This document shows, one piece after another, positions 1-10,447 of a stretch of DNA of 43,715 nt. The position numbers were made by a program, and so were the translations under genes. How positions within the stretch are numbered: position 1 is the stretch's first letter; each line of letters opens with the position of its first letter. The stretch is taken from assembly GCF_032854445.1 (NCBI RefSeq), contig NW_027018308.1:1-43715 (forward strand), written 5' to 3'. The DNA is from Liolophura sinensis (taxonomy: Eukaryota > Mollusca > Polyplacophora > Chitonida > Chitonidae). A model generated the notes under the pieces. The model did not search any database. It was not told the origin of the DNA and worked only from the letters and a program-made list of their open reading frames with translations.

Positions 1-1670
1 GTAGAAAAACCACACCATTCGTACATAAAAAACACAATGTACTAGATACAGTCTGCTGTAAAAAGTACAACTGATCACTGAACCACATCTATAAGGTTCT
101 AATAGATGCAGAATTGGGCCAGGCATCGGCAGCTGTTAAAAAATTGCATATTTCCCTGGTTTCCATGGAGTAAGAGCCGTTGCTGGGCACGTGACTATGA
201 CATCAATGATCATTCAATTGTGGCTACAGCCAAAAGTATTGGTCGGAGAGCAACGCAGTTTGCACCATTCGATTTCTCGTGACAAAATACGTCGGATTAG
301 CCTCTTACCAGTAGCACTGGAACAGTTTTTCCACTTTTGCATTTTTGCCTGGTCTTTTTGTTAATTGAAATCGGCTACACTGTACTATGTACAATCGCGA
401 CTGGTCGTTACTATATTCAACTTTTAACTATACGTTATGTGCCCTTCGGTAGCCCAGAAGACGTCAAATCTTTGGGCTAAGCCCATTTAACTCATCCAGC
501 AATTGTCTTACTTTTAAGTCCAAGACAATCTCAATGTCTTTATCTACGTGTAGAAAAACCACACCATTCGTACATAAAAAACACAATGTACTAGATACAG
601 TCTGCTGTAAAAAGTACAACTGATCACTGACGCACATCAATAAGGTTCTAAAAGATGCGGAAATGGCCCAGGCATCGGCAGCTGTTTAAAAAATTGCAAA
701 TTTCCCTGGTTTCCATGGAGTAAGAGCCGTTGCTGGGCACGTGACTATGACATCAATGATCATTCAATTGTCGCTACAGCCAAAAGTATTGGTCGGAGAG
801 CAACGCGGTTTGCACCATTCGATTTCTCGTGACAAAATACGTCGGATTAGCCTCTTACCAGCAGCACTGGAACAGTTTTTCCACTTTTGCATTTTTGTTT
901 GGTGTTTTTGTTAATTGAAATCGGATACACTGTACTATGCACAATCGCGACTGGTCGTTACTATATTCAACTTTTAACTATACGTTATGTGCCCTTCGGT
1001 AGCCCAGAAGACGTCAAATCTTTGGGCTAAGCCCATTTAACTCATCCAGCAATTGTCTTACTTTTAAGTCCAAGACAATCTCAATGTCTTTATCTACGTG
1101 TAGAAAAACCACACCATTCGTACATAAAAAACACAATGTACTAGATACAGTCTGCTGTAAAAAGTACAACTGATCACTGACGCACATCAATAAGGTTCTA
1201 AAAGATGCGGAAATGGCCCAGGCATCGGCAGCTGTTTAAAAAATTGCAAATTTCCCTGGTTTCCATGGAGTAAGAGCCGTTGCTGGGCACGTGACTATGA
1301 CATCAATGATCATTCATTTGTCGCTACAGCCAAAAGTATTGGTCGGAGAGCAACGCGGTTTGCACCATTCGATTTCTCGTGACAAAATACGTCGGATTAG
1401 CCTCTTACTAGCAGCACTGGAACAGTTTTTCCATTTTTGCATTTTTGCCTGGTCTTTTTGTTAATTTGAAATTGGATACAATCTACTATGTACAATCGCG
1501 ACTGGTCATTACTATATTCAACTTTTGACTGTAAGTTATGTGCCCTTCTGTAGCCCAGAAGACGTCAAATCTTTGGGCTAAGCCCATTTAACTCACCCAG
1601 CAATTGTCTTACTTCTAAGTCCAAGACAATCTCAATGTCTTTATCTACGTGTAGAAAAACCACACCATTT

Positions 1671-1692
1671 GTACATAAAAAACACAATGTAC
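1671..1692. other. GTACAT / ATGTAC dyad around an A-rich spacer
   Basis: Six-base inverted arms flank a ten-base A-rich spacer near the arbitrary unit start. Several subgroups break it. CACAAGGTAC (for example units 14, 25, 29, 50, 53) and CACAAAGTAC (for example units 54, 58, 60, 62, 64) change the right arm. Its weak conservation argues against a strict structural role. Confidence 0.45.
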
Positions 1693-1838
1693 TAGATACA
1701 GTCTGCTGTAAAAAGTACAACTGATCACTGAACCACATCAATAAGGTTCTAAAAGATGCGGAATTGGCCCAGGCATCGGCAGCTGTTTAAAAAATTGCAA
1801 ATTTCCCTGGTTTCCATGGAGTAAGAGCCGTTGCTGGG

Positions 1839-1846
1839 CACGTGAC
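1839..1846 (-). other. CACGTGAC element (E-box palindrome; matches the RTCACRTG motif on the minus strand)
   Basis: Read on the minus strand this is GTCACGTG, which fits the budding-yeast centromere element CDEI consensus RTCACRTG. On the plus strand it is an E-box CACGTG, a target of basic helix-loop-helix proteins. It is present in almost every unit at the same offset (for example 188-195); unit 23 has CATGTGAC near 12285. It lies 9 bp before the AATGATCATT palindrome. An eight-base degenerate match can arise by chance, so binding is conjecture. No CDEII/CDEIII-like partner was recognised. Confidence 0.4.
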
Positions 1847-1855
1847 TATGACATC

Positions 1856-1871
1856 AATGATCATTCAATTG
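1856..1871. other. AATGATCATT palindrome followed directly by CAATTG
   Basis: A perfect ten-base palindrome is followed without a gap by a six-base palindrome. It is kept in the great majority of units (for example 205-220). Exceptions are AATGCTCATT in units 59, 63, 67, 68 and 75, always linked to GCTAGGCACG upstream, AATGAGCATT in unit 43 and ATTGATCATT in unit 10. Symmetric sites of this kind often bind protein dimers. That is inference; the sequence shows only the symmetry and its conservation. Confidence 0.5.
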
Positions 1872-1976
1872 TCGCTACAGCCAAAAGTATTGGTCGGAGA
1901 GCAACGCGGTTTGCACCATTCGATTTCTCGTCACAAAATACGTCGGATTAGCCTCTTACCAGCAGCACTGGAACAG

Positions 1977-2010
1977 TTTTTCCACTTTTGCATTTTTGCC
2001 TGGTCTTTTT
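1977..2010. other. T-tract cluster (four runs of 4-5 T)
   Basis: Four T runs (1977-1981, 1986-1989, 1993-1997, 2006-2010) fall in 34 bp, centred about 8.5, 7.5 and 13 bp apart. This is roughly, not exactly, in phase with the DNA helix. Such tracts can bend DNA or disfavour nucleosomes. The cluster is shared by all units, with small changes such as TTTGGCATTTTTGTTTGG (units 54, 60, 76, 79) and GGTTCTTTTG (units 55, 70, 71, 77). It forms the border just before the variable back segment. Confidence 0.45.
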
Positions 2011-2100
2011 GTTAATTGAAATCGGATACACTGTACTATGCACAATCGCGACTGGTCGTTACTATATTCAACTTTTAACTATACGTTATGTGCCCTTCGG

Positions 2101-2130
2101 TAGCCCAGAAGACGTCAAATCTTTGGGCTA
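2101..2130. other. Imperfect hairpin in the conserved unit tail (example in unit 4)
   Basis: TAGCCCA pairs with TGGGCTA, and inside it AAGA pairs with TCTT, giving 11 base pairs with one bulged G and a seven-base CGTCAAA loop. The loop side includes the palindrome GACGTC (2111-2116). The same element appears in nearly every unit at this offset (for example 450-479). D-type units with GGGCAAAG lose the outer pair, and units 49 and 52 (TTTGGTCTAAG) lose one inner pair. It could extrude as a cruciform or fold in a transcript. No function is shown. Confidence 0.7.
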
Positions 2131-2135
2131 AGCCC
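2125..2135. other. GGGCT-A-AGCCC dyad overlapping the hairpin's right arm
   Basis: This is a perfect five-base inverted repeat around a single A. It shares GGGCT with the right arm of the hairpin at 2101-2130, so the two structures compete. Repeated AGCCC/GGGCT arms within 35 bp are unusual inside an otherwise AT-leaning unit. It is present in most units and broken in units 49 and 52 (GGTCT), 57 and 73 (AATCCC), and 60 (AAGTCC). Confidence 0.65.
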
Positions 2136-2152
2136 ATTTAACTCATCCAGCA

Positions 2153-2191
2153 ATTGTCTTACTTTTAAGTCCAAGACAATCTCAATGTCTT
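2153..2191. other. Alternating inverted arms with two mutually exclusive hairpins
   Basis: ATTGTCTT (2153-2160) pairs with AAGACAAT (2173-2180). Inside, ACTT and AAGT add four pairs with a CC bulge, giving up to 12 base pairs. The middle arm AAGACA (2173-2178) can instead pair with TGTCTT (2186-2191) across a seven-base loop. The layout is kept in nearly all units. The common T/C change in ACTTTTAAG versus ACTTCTAAG falls in the tip and leaves the long stem intact, whereas CAATTTCAATG (units 27, 35, 58, 67, 69, 74) changes only the loop of the second hairpin. Unit 69 also has AAGAGAAT, which breaks the arm. Confidence 0.65.
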
Positions 2192-2200
2192 TATCTACGT

Positions 2201-5200
2201 GTAGAAAAACCACACCATTCGTACATAAAAAACACAATGTACTAGATACAGTCTGCTGTAAAAAGTACAACTGATCACTGAACCGCATTTATAAGGTTCT
2301 AATAGATGCGGAATTGGGCCAGGCATCGGCAGCTGTTAAAAAATTGCATATTTCCCTGGTTTCCATGGAGTAAGAGCCGTTGCTGGGCACGTGACTATGA
2401 CATCAATGATCATTCAATTGTCGCTACAGCCAAAAGTATTAGTCGGAGAGCAACGCGGTTTGCACCATTCGATTTCTCGTCACAAAATACGTCGGATTAG
2501 CCTCTTACCAGCAGCACTGGAACAGTTTTTCCACTTTTGCATTTTTGCCTGGTCTTTTTGTTAATTTGAAATCGGATACAATCTACTATGTACAATCGCG
2601 ACTGGTCATTACTATATTCAACTTTTGACTATAAGTTATGTGCCCTTCTGTAGCCCAGAAGACGTCAAATCTTTGGGCTAAGCCCATTTAACTCACCCAG
2701 CAATTGTCTTACTTTTAAGTCCAAGACAATCTCAATGTCTTTATCTACGTGTAGAAAAACCACACCATTCGTACATAAAAAACACAATGTACTAGATACA
2801 GTCTGCTGTAAAAAGTACAACTGATCACTGAACCACATCTATAAGGTTCTAATAGATGCAGAATTGGGCCAGGCATCGGCAGCTGTTAAAAAATTGCATA
2901 TTTCCCTGGTTTCCATGGAGTAAGAGCCGTTGCTGGGCACGTGACTATGACATCAATGATCATTCAATTGTCGCTACAGCCAAAAGTATTGGTCGGAGAG
3001 CAACGCGGTTTGCACCATTCGATTTCTCGTGACAAAATACGTCGGATTAGCCTCTTACCAGTAGCACTGGAACAGTTTTTCCACTTTTGCATTTTTGCCT
3101 GATCTTTTTGTTAATTGAAATCGGATACACTGTACTATGTACAATCGCGACTGGTCATTACTATATTCAACTTTTGACTGTAAGTTATGTGCCCTTCTGT
3201 AGCCCAGAAGACGTCAAATCTTTGGGCAAAGCCCATTTAACTCACCCAGCAATTGTCTTACTTCTAAGTCCAAGACAATCTCAATGTCTTTATCTACGTG
3301 TAGAAAAACCACACCATTCGTACATAAAAAACACAATGTACTAGATACAGTCTGCTGTAAAAAGTACAACTGATCACTGACGCACATCAATAAGGTTCTA
3401 AAAGATGCGGAAATGGCCCAGGCATCGGCAGCTGTTTAAAAAATTGCAAATTTCCCTGGTTTCCATGGAGTAAGAGCCGTTGCTGGGCACGTGACTATGA
3501 CATCAATGATCATTCAATTGTCGCTACAGCCAAAAGTATTGGTCGGAGAGCAACGCGGTTTGCACCATTCGATTTCTCGTGACAAAATACGTCGGATTAG
3601 CCTCTTACTAGCAGCACTGGAACAGTTTTTCCACTTTTGCATTTTTGCCTGGTCTTTTTGTTAATTGAAATCGGATACACTGTACTATGCACAATCGAGA
3701 CTGGTCATTACTGTATTCAACTTTTGACTATAAGTTATGTGCCCTTCTGTAGCCCAGAAGACGTCAAATCTTTGGGCTAAGCCCATTTAACTCACCCAGC
3801 AAATGTCTTACTTTTAAGTCCAAGACAATCTCAATGTCTTTATCTACGTGTAGAAAAACCACACCATTCGTACATAAAAAACACAATGTACTAGATACAG
3901 TCTGCTGTAAAAAGTACAACTGATCACTGAACCGCATTTATAAGGTTCTAATAGATGCGGAATTGGGCCAGGCATCGGCAGCTGTTAAAAAATTGCATAT
4001 TTCCCTGGTTTCCATGGAGTAAGAGCCGTTGCTGGGCACGTGACTATGACATCAATGATCATTCAATTGTCGCTACAGCCAAAAGTATTAGTCGGAGAGC
4101 AACGCGGTTTGCACCATTCGATTTCTCGTGACAAAATACGTCGGATTAGCCTCTTACCAGCAGCACTGGAACAGTTTTTCCACTTTTGCATTTTTGCCTG
4201 GTCTTTTTGTTAATTTGAAATCGGATACAATCTACTATGTACAATCGCGACTGGTCATTACTATATTCAACTTTTGACTATAAGTTATGTGCCCTTCTGT
4301 AGCCCAGAAGACGTCAAATCTTTGGGCTAAGCCCATTTAACTCACCCAGCAATTGTCTTATTTTTAAGTCCAAGACAATCTCAATGTCTTTATCTACGTG
4401 TAGAAAAACCACACCATTCGTACATAAAAAACACAATGTACTAGATACAGTCTGCTGTAAAAAGTACAACTGATCACTGAACCACATCTATAAGGTTCTA
4501 ATAGATGCAGAATTGGGCCAGGCATCGGCAGCTGTTAAAAAATTCCATATTTCCCTGGTTTCCATGGAGTAAGAGCCGTTGCTGGGCACGTGACTATGAC
4601 ATCAATGATCATTCAATTGTCGCTACAGCCAAAAGTATTGGTCGGAGAGCAACGCGGTTTGCACCATTCGATTTCTCGTCACAAAATACGTCGGATTAGC
4701 CTCTTACCAGTAGCACTGGAACAGTTTTTCCACTTTTGCATTTTTGCCTGGTCTTTTTGTTAATTGAAATCGGATACACTGTACTATGTACAATCGCGAC
4801 TGGTCATTACTATATTCAACTTTTGACTGTAAGTTATGTGCCCTTCGGTAGCCCAGAAGACGTCAAATCTTTGGGCTAAGCCCATTTAACTCACCCAGCA
4901 ATTGTCTTACTTCTAAGTCCAAGACAATCTCAATGTCTTTATCTACGTGTAGAAAAACCACACCATTCGTACATAAAAAACACAATGTACTAGATACAGT
5001 CTGCTGTAAAAAGTACAACTGATCACTGACGCACATCAATAAGGTTCTAAAAGATGCGGAAATGGCCCAGGCATCGGCAGCTGTTTAAAAAATTGCAAAT
5101 TTCCCTGGTTTCCATGGAGTAAGAGCCGTTGCTGGGCACGTGACTATGACATCATTGATCATTCAATTGTCGCTACAGCCAAAAGTATTGGTCGGAGAGC

Positions 5201-6598
5201 AACGCGGTTTGCACCATTCGATTTCTCGTGACAAAATACGTCGGATTAGCCTCTTACTAGCAGCACTGGAACAGTTTTTCCACTTTTGCATTTTTGCCTG
5301 GTCTTTTTGTTAATTGAAATCGGATACACTGTACTATGCACAATCGAGACTGGTCATTACTGTATTCAACTTTTGACTATAAGTTATGTGCCCTTCTGTA
5401 GCCCAGAAGACGTCAAATCTTTGGGCTAAGCCCATTTAACTCACCCAGCAAATGTCTTACTTTTAAGTCCAAGACAATCTCAATGTCTTTATCTACGTGT
5501 AGAAAAACCACACCATTCGTACATAAAAAACACAATGTACTAGATACAGTCTGCTGTAAAAAGTACAACTGATCACTGAACCGCATTTAAAAGGTTCTAA
5601 TAGATGCAGAATTGGGCCAGGCATCGGCAGCTGTTAAAAAATTGCATATTTCCCTGGTTTCCATGGAGTAAGAGCCGTTGCTGGGCACGTGACTATGACA
5701 TCAATGATCATTCAATTGTCGCTACAGCCAAAAGTATTAGTCGGAGAGCAACGCGGTTTGCACCATTCGATTTCTCGTCACAAAATACGTCGGATTAGCC
5801 TCTTACCAGCAGCACTGGAACAGTTTTTCCACTTTTGCATTTTTGCCTGGTCTTTTTGTTAATTTGAAATCGGATACAATCTACTATGTACAATCGCGAC
5901 TGGTCATTACTATATTCAACTTTTGACTATAAGTTATGTGCCCTTCTGTAGCCCAGAAGACGTCAAATCTTTGGGCAAAGCCCATTTAACTCACCCAGCA
6001 ATTGTCTTACTTCTAAGTCCAAGACAATCTCAATGTCTTTATCTACGTGTAGAAAAACCACACCATTCGTACATAAAAAACACAATGTACTAGATACAGT
6101 CTGCTGTAAAAAGTACAACTGATCACTGACGCACATCAATAACGTTCTAAAAGATGCGGAAATGGCCCAGGCATCGGCAGCTGTTTAAAAAATTGCAAAT
6201 TTCCCTGGTTTCCATGGAGTAAGAGCCGTTGCTGGGCACGTGACTATGACATCAATGATCATTCAATTGTCGCTACAGCCAAAAGTATTGGTCGGAGAGC
6301 AACGCGGTTTGCACCATTCGATTTCTCGTGACAAAATACGTCGGATTAGCCTCTTACTAGCAGCACTGGAACAGTTTTTCCACTTTTGCATTTTTGCCTG
6401 GTCTTTTTGTTAATTGAAATCGGATACACTGTACTATGCACAATCGAGACTGGTCATTACTGTATTCAACTTTTGACTATAAGTTATGTGCCCTTCTGTA
6501 GCCCAGAAGACGTCAAATCTTTGGGCTAAGCCCATTTAACTCACCCAGCAATTGTCTTACTTTTAAGTCCAAGACAATCTCAATGTCTTTATCTACGT
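2201..6598 (+). repeat. Trimeric higher-order repeat block (1.65 kb), units 5-12
   Basis: Units start at 2201, 2751, 3300, 3850, 4400, 4949, 5499 and 6049. Types run g/A, q/D, b/C, g/A, q/D, b/C, g/A, b/C, so a three-unit repeat of about 1.65 kb is visible over eight units. The final step has lost one q/D unit or was formed by an unequal exchange. Group-specific markers repeat in phase: ATCGAGACTGG in units 7, 10 and 12, and GATGCAGAATTGGG in units 6 and 9. Unit 11 combines a g-like front (CCGCATTTAAAAGG) with GATGCAG from q, a sign of conversion between types. Confidence 0.9.
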
Positions 6599-9500
6599 GT
6601 AGAAAAACCACACCATTCGTACATAAAAAACACAATGTACTAGATACAGTCTGCTGTAAAAAGTACAACTGATCACTGAACCGCAGTTATAAGGTTCTAA
6701 TAGATGCTGAATTGGGCCAGGCATCGGCAGCTGTTAAAAAATTGCATATTTCCCTGGTTTCCATGGAGTAAGAGCCGTTGCTGGGCACGTGACTATGACA
6801 TCAATGATCATTCAATTGTCGCTACAGCCAAAAGTATTAGTCGGAGAGCAACGCGGTTTGCACCATTCGATTTCTCGTGACAAAATACGTCGGATTAGCC
6901 TCTTACCAGCAGCACTGGAACAGTTTTTCCACTTTTGCATTTTTGCCTGGTCTTTTTGTTAATTGAAATCGGATACACTGTACTATGCACAATCGCGACT
7001 GGTCGTTACTATATTCAACTTTTAACTATACGTTATGTGCCCTTCGGTAGCCCAGAAGACGTCAAATCTTTGGGCTAAGCCCATTTAACTCATCCAGCAA
7101 TTGTCTTACTTTTAAGTCCAAGACAATCTCAATGTCTTTATCTACGTGTAGAAAAACCACACCATTCGTACATAAAAAACACAAGGTACTAGATACAGTC
7201 TGCTGTAAAAAGTACAACTGATCACTGAACCACATCTATAAGGTTCTAATAGATGCGGAATTGGGCCAGGCATCGGCAGCTGTTAAAAAATTGCAAATTT
7301 CCCTGGTTTCCATGGAGTAAGAGCCGTTGCTGGGCACGTGACTATGACATCAATGATCATTCAATTGTCGCTACAGCCAAAAGTATTAGTCGGAGAGGAA
7401 CGCGGTTTGCACCATTCGATTTCTCGTCACAAAATACGTCGGATTACCCTCTTACCAGCAGCACTGGAACAGTTTTTCCACTTTTGCATTTTTGCCTGGT
7501 CTTTTTGTTAATTGAAATCGGATACACTGTACTATGCACAATCGCGACTGGTCGTTACTATATTCAACTTTTAACTATACGTTATGTGCCCTTCGGTAGC
7601 CCAGAAGACGTCAAATCTTTGGGCTAAGCCCATTTAACTCATCCAGCAATTGTCTTACTTTTAAGTCCAAGACAATCTCAATGTCTTTATCTACGTGTAG
7701 AAAACCCACACCATTCGTTCATAAAAAACACAATGTACTAGATACAGTCTGCTGTAAAAAGTACAACTGATCACTGACGCACATCAATAAGGTTCTAAAA
7801 GATGCGGAATTGGCCCAGGCATCGGCAGCTGTTTAAAAAATTGCAAATTTCCCTGGTTTCCATGGAGTAAGAGCCGTTGCTGGGCACGTGACTATGACAT
7901 CAATGATCATTCAATTGTGGCTACAGCCAAAAGTATTGGTCGGAGAGCAACGCGGTTTGCACCATTCGATTTCTCGTCCAAAAATACGTCGGATTAGCCT
8001 GTTACCAGCAGCACTGGAACAGTTTTTCCACTTTTGCATTTTTGCCTGGTCTTTTTGTTAATTGAAATCGGATACACTGTACTATGCACAATCGCGACTG
8101 GTCGTTACTATATTCAACTTTTAACTATACGTTATGTGCCCTTCGGTAGCCCAGAAGACGTCAAATCTTTGGGCTAAGCCCATTTAACTCATCCAGCAAT
8201 TGTCTTACTTTTAAGTCCAAGACAATCTCAATGTCTTTATCTACGTGTAGAAAAACCACACCATTCGTACATAAAAAACACAATGTACTAGATACAGTCT
8301 GCTGTAAAAAGTACAACTGATCACTGAACCACATCTATAAGGTTCTAATAGATGCGGAATTAGGCCAGGCATCGGCAGCTGTTTAAAAAATTGCAAATTT
8401 CCCTCGTTTCCATGGAGTAAGAGCCGTTGCTGGGCACGTGACTATGACATCAATGATCATTCAATTGTCGCTACAGCCAAAAGTATTGGTCGGAGAGCAA
8501 CGCGGTTTGCACCATTCGATTTCTCGTCACAAAATACGTCGGATTAGCCTCTTACCAGCAGCACTGGAACAGTTTTTCCACTTTTGCATTTTTGCCTGGT
8601 CTTTTTGTTAATTTGAAATCGGATACAATCTACTATGTACAATCGCGACTGGTCATTACTATATTCAACTTTTGACTGTAAGTTATGTGCCCTTCTGTAG
8701 CCCAGAAGACGTCAAATCTTTGGGCTAAGCCCATTTAACTCACCCAGCAATTGTCTTACTTCTAAGTCCAAGACAATCTCAATGTCTTTATCTACGTGTA
8801 GAAAAACCACACCATTCGTACATAAAAAACACAATGTACTAGATACAGTCTGCTGTAAAAAGTACAACTGATCACTGACGCACATCAATAAGGTTCTAAA
8901 AGATGCGGAAATGGCCCAGGCATCGGCAGCTGTTTAAAAAATTGCAAATTTCCCTGGTTTCCATGGAGTAAGAGCCGTTGCTGGGCACGTGACTATGACA
9001 TCAATGATCATTCAATTGTCGCTACAGCCAAAAGTATTGGTCGGAGAGCAACGCGGTTTGCACCATTCGATTTCTCGTGACAAAATACGTCGGATTAGCC
9101 TCTTACCAGCAGCACTGGAACAGTTTTTCCACTTTTGCATTTTTGCCTGGTCTTTTTGTTAATTTGAAATCCGATACAATCTACTATGTACAATCGCGAC
9201 TGGTCATTACTATATTCAACTTTTGACTATAAGTTTTGTGCCCTTCTGTAGCCCAGAAGACGTCAAATCTTTGGGCTAAGCCCATTTAACTCATCCAGCA
9301 ATTGTCTTACTTTTAAGTCCAAGACAATCTCAATGTCTTTATCTACGTGTAGAAAAACCACACCATTCGTACATAAAAAACACAATGTACTAGATACAGT
9401 CTGCTGTAAAAAGTACAACTGATCACTGAACCACATCTATAAGGTTCTAATAGATGCAGAATTGGGCCAGGCATCGGCAGCTGTTAAAAAATTCCATATT

Positions 9501-10447
9501 TCCCTGGTTTCCATGGAGTAAGAGCCGTTGCTGGGCACGTGACTATGACATCAATGATCATTCAATTGTGGCTACAGCCAAAAGTATTGGTCGGAGAGCA
9601 ACGCGGTTTGCACCATTCGATTTCTCGTCACAAAATACGTCGGATTAGCCTCTTACCAGTAGCACTGGAACAGTTTTTCCACTTTTGCATTTTTGCCTGG
9701 TCTTTTTGTTAATTGAAATCGGATACACTGTACTATGTACAATCGCGACTGGTCGTTACTATATTCAACTTTTGACTGTAAGTTATGTGCCCTTCTGTAG
9801 CCCAGAAGACGTCAAATCTTTGGGCAAAGCCCATTTAACTCACCCAGCAATTGTCTTACTTCTAAATCCAAGACAATCTCAATGTCTTTATCTACGTGTA
9901 GAAAAACCACACCATTCGTACATAAAAAACACAATGTACTAGATACAGTCTGCTGTAAAAAGTACAACTGATCACTGACGCACATCAATAAGGTTCTAAA
10001 AGATGCGGAAATGGCCCAGGCATCGGCAGCTGTTTAAAAAATTGCAAATTTCCCTGGTTTCCATGGAGTAAGAGCCGTTGCTGGGCACGTGACTATGACA
10101 TCAATGATCATTCAATTGTCGCTACAGCCAAAAGTATTGGTCGGAGAGCAACGCGGTTTGCACCATTCGATTTCTCGTGACAAAATACGTCGGATTAGCC
10201 TCTTACTAGCAGCACTGGAACAGTTTTTCCACTTTTGCATTTTTGCCTGGTCTTTTTGTTAATTGAAATCGGATACACTGTACTATGCACAATCGAGACT
10301 GGTCATTACTGGATTCAACTTTTGACTATAAGTTATGTGCCCTTCTGTAGCCCAGAAGACGTCAAATCTTTGGGCTAAGCCCATTTAACTCACCCAGCAA
10401 TTGTCTTACTTTTAAGTCCAAGACAATCTCAATGTCTTTATCTACGT
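6599..10447 (+). repeat. Seven-unit higher-order repeat, copy 1 (units 13-19)
   Basis: Units start at 6599, 7148, 7697, 8247, 8798, 9349 and 9898. Types are g/B, d/B, b/B, d/A, b/A, q/D, b/C. Private markers recur 3.85 kb downstream in copy 2: GATGCTGAATTGGG (near 6707 and 10553), GGAGAGGAACGCGG (near 7394 and 11244), GATTACCCTC (near 7443 and 11292) and CTCGTCCAAAAATACG (near 7973 and 11823). These shared rare variants show that seven units were duplicated as a block, not independently homogenised one by one. Confidence 0.88.

Larger units (their letters stand above)
1..2200 (+). repeat. Array block, units 1-4, no clear higher-order period
   Basis: Units start at 1, 550, 1100 and 1651. Front/back types read q/B-like, b/B, b/A, b/B. 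Unit 1 is a mosaic: it has TGTACTATGTAC as in D units, but GGTCGTTAC, ACTATACG and CCTTCGG as in B units. It also carries private changes such as CAACGCAGTTTG at about 271-282 and TCGGCTACAC near 372. Units 2 and 3 share nearly the same front segment, as expected after a one-unit duplication. There is no gene in this block. Confidence 0.9.
1651..2200 (+). repeat. Reference monomer (unit 4, exactly 550 bp)
   Basis: This unit is a convenient reference because it has the modal length. In order it holds: an A-rich start with a GTACAT/ATGTAC dyad; the variable front segment (about 1731-1800); a well-conserved stretch with CCATGG, CACGTG, AATGATCATT and CAATTG; a T-tract cluster (1977-2010); the variable back segment (about 2005-2105); and a conserved tail with two hairpins (2101-2130 and 2153-2180). 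Hand count gives 225 G+C in 550 (40.9 %) and about 20 CpG, close to what its base composition predicts. Front type is b-like and back type is B. The start point is arbitrary, since a tandem array has no natural first base. Confidence 0.97.

Noticed and set aside
13-271. Internal sub-repeat inside the unit (CACCATTCG at 13-21 and 263-271)
   Set aside because: One nine-base direct repeat is expected by chance in 550 bp, and the flanks do not align. I see no 180-bp or other sub-monomer period.
2101-2111. RNA polymerase III A box (TAGCCCAGAAG fits TRGYNNANNNG)
   Set aside because: No acceptable B box lies at normal distance. The nearest GGTTC is about 195 bp downstream in the next unit and continues as TAATAG, so a SINE/tRNA-derived promoter is not supported.
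1651-2200. CENP-B box
   Set aside because: No stretch on either strand resembles the TTCG...A..CGGG core arrangement of the CENP-B box.
2306-2500. Small protein-coding gene family (64, 85, 96 and 124 codon plus-strand frames and a 70-codon minus-strand frame)
   Set aside because: All are sub-frames of the satellite unit. They are closed by single-base changes in sister units and overlap one another on both strands. No domain, signal peptide or conserved start context is recognisable.
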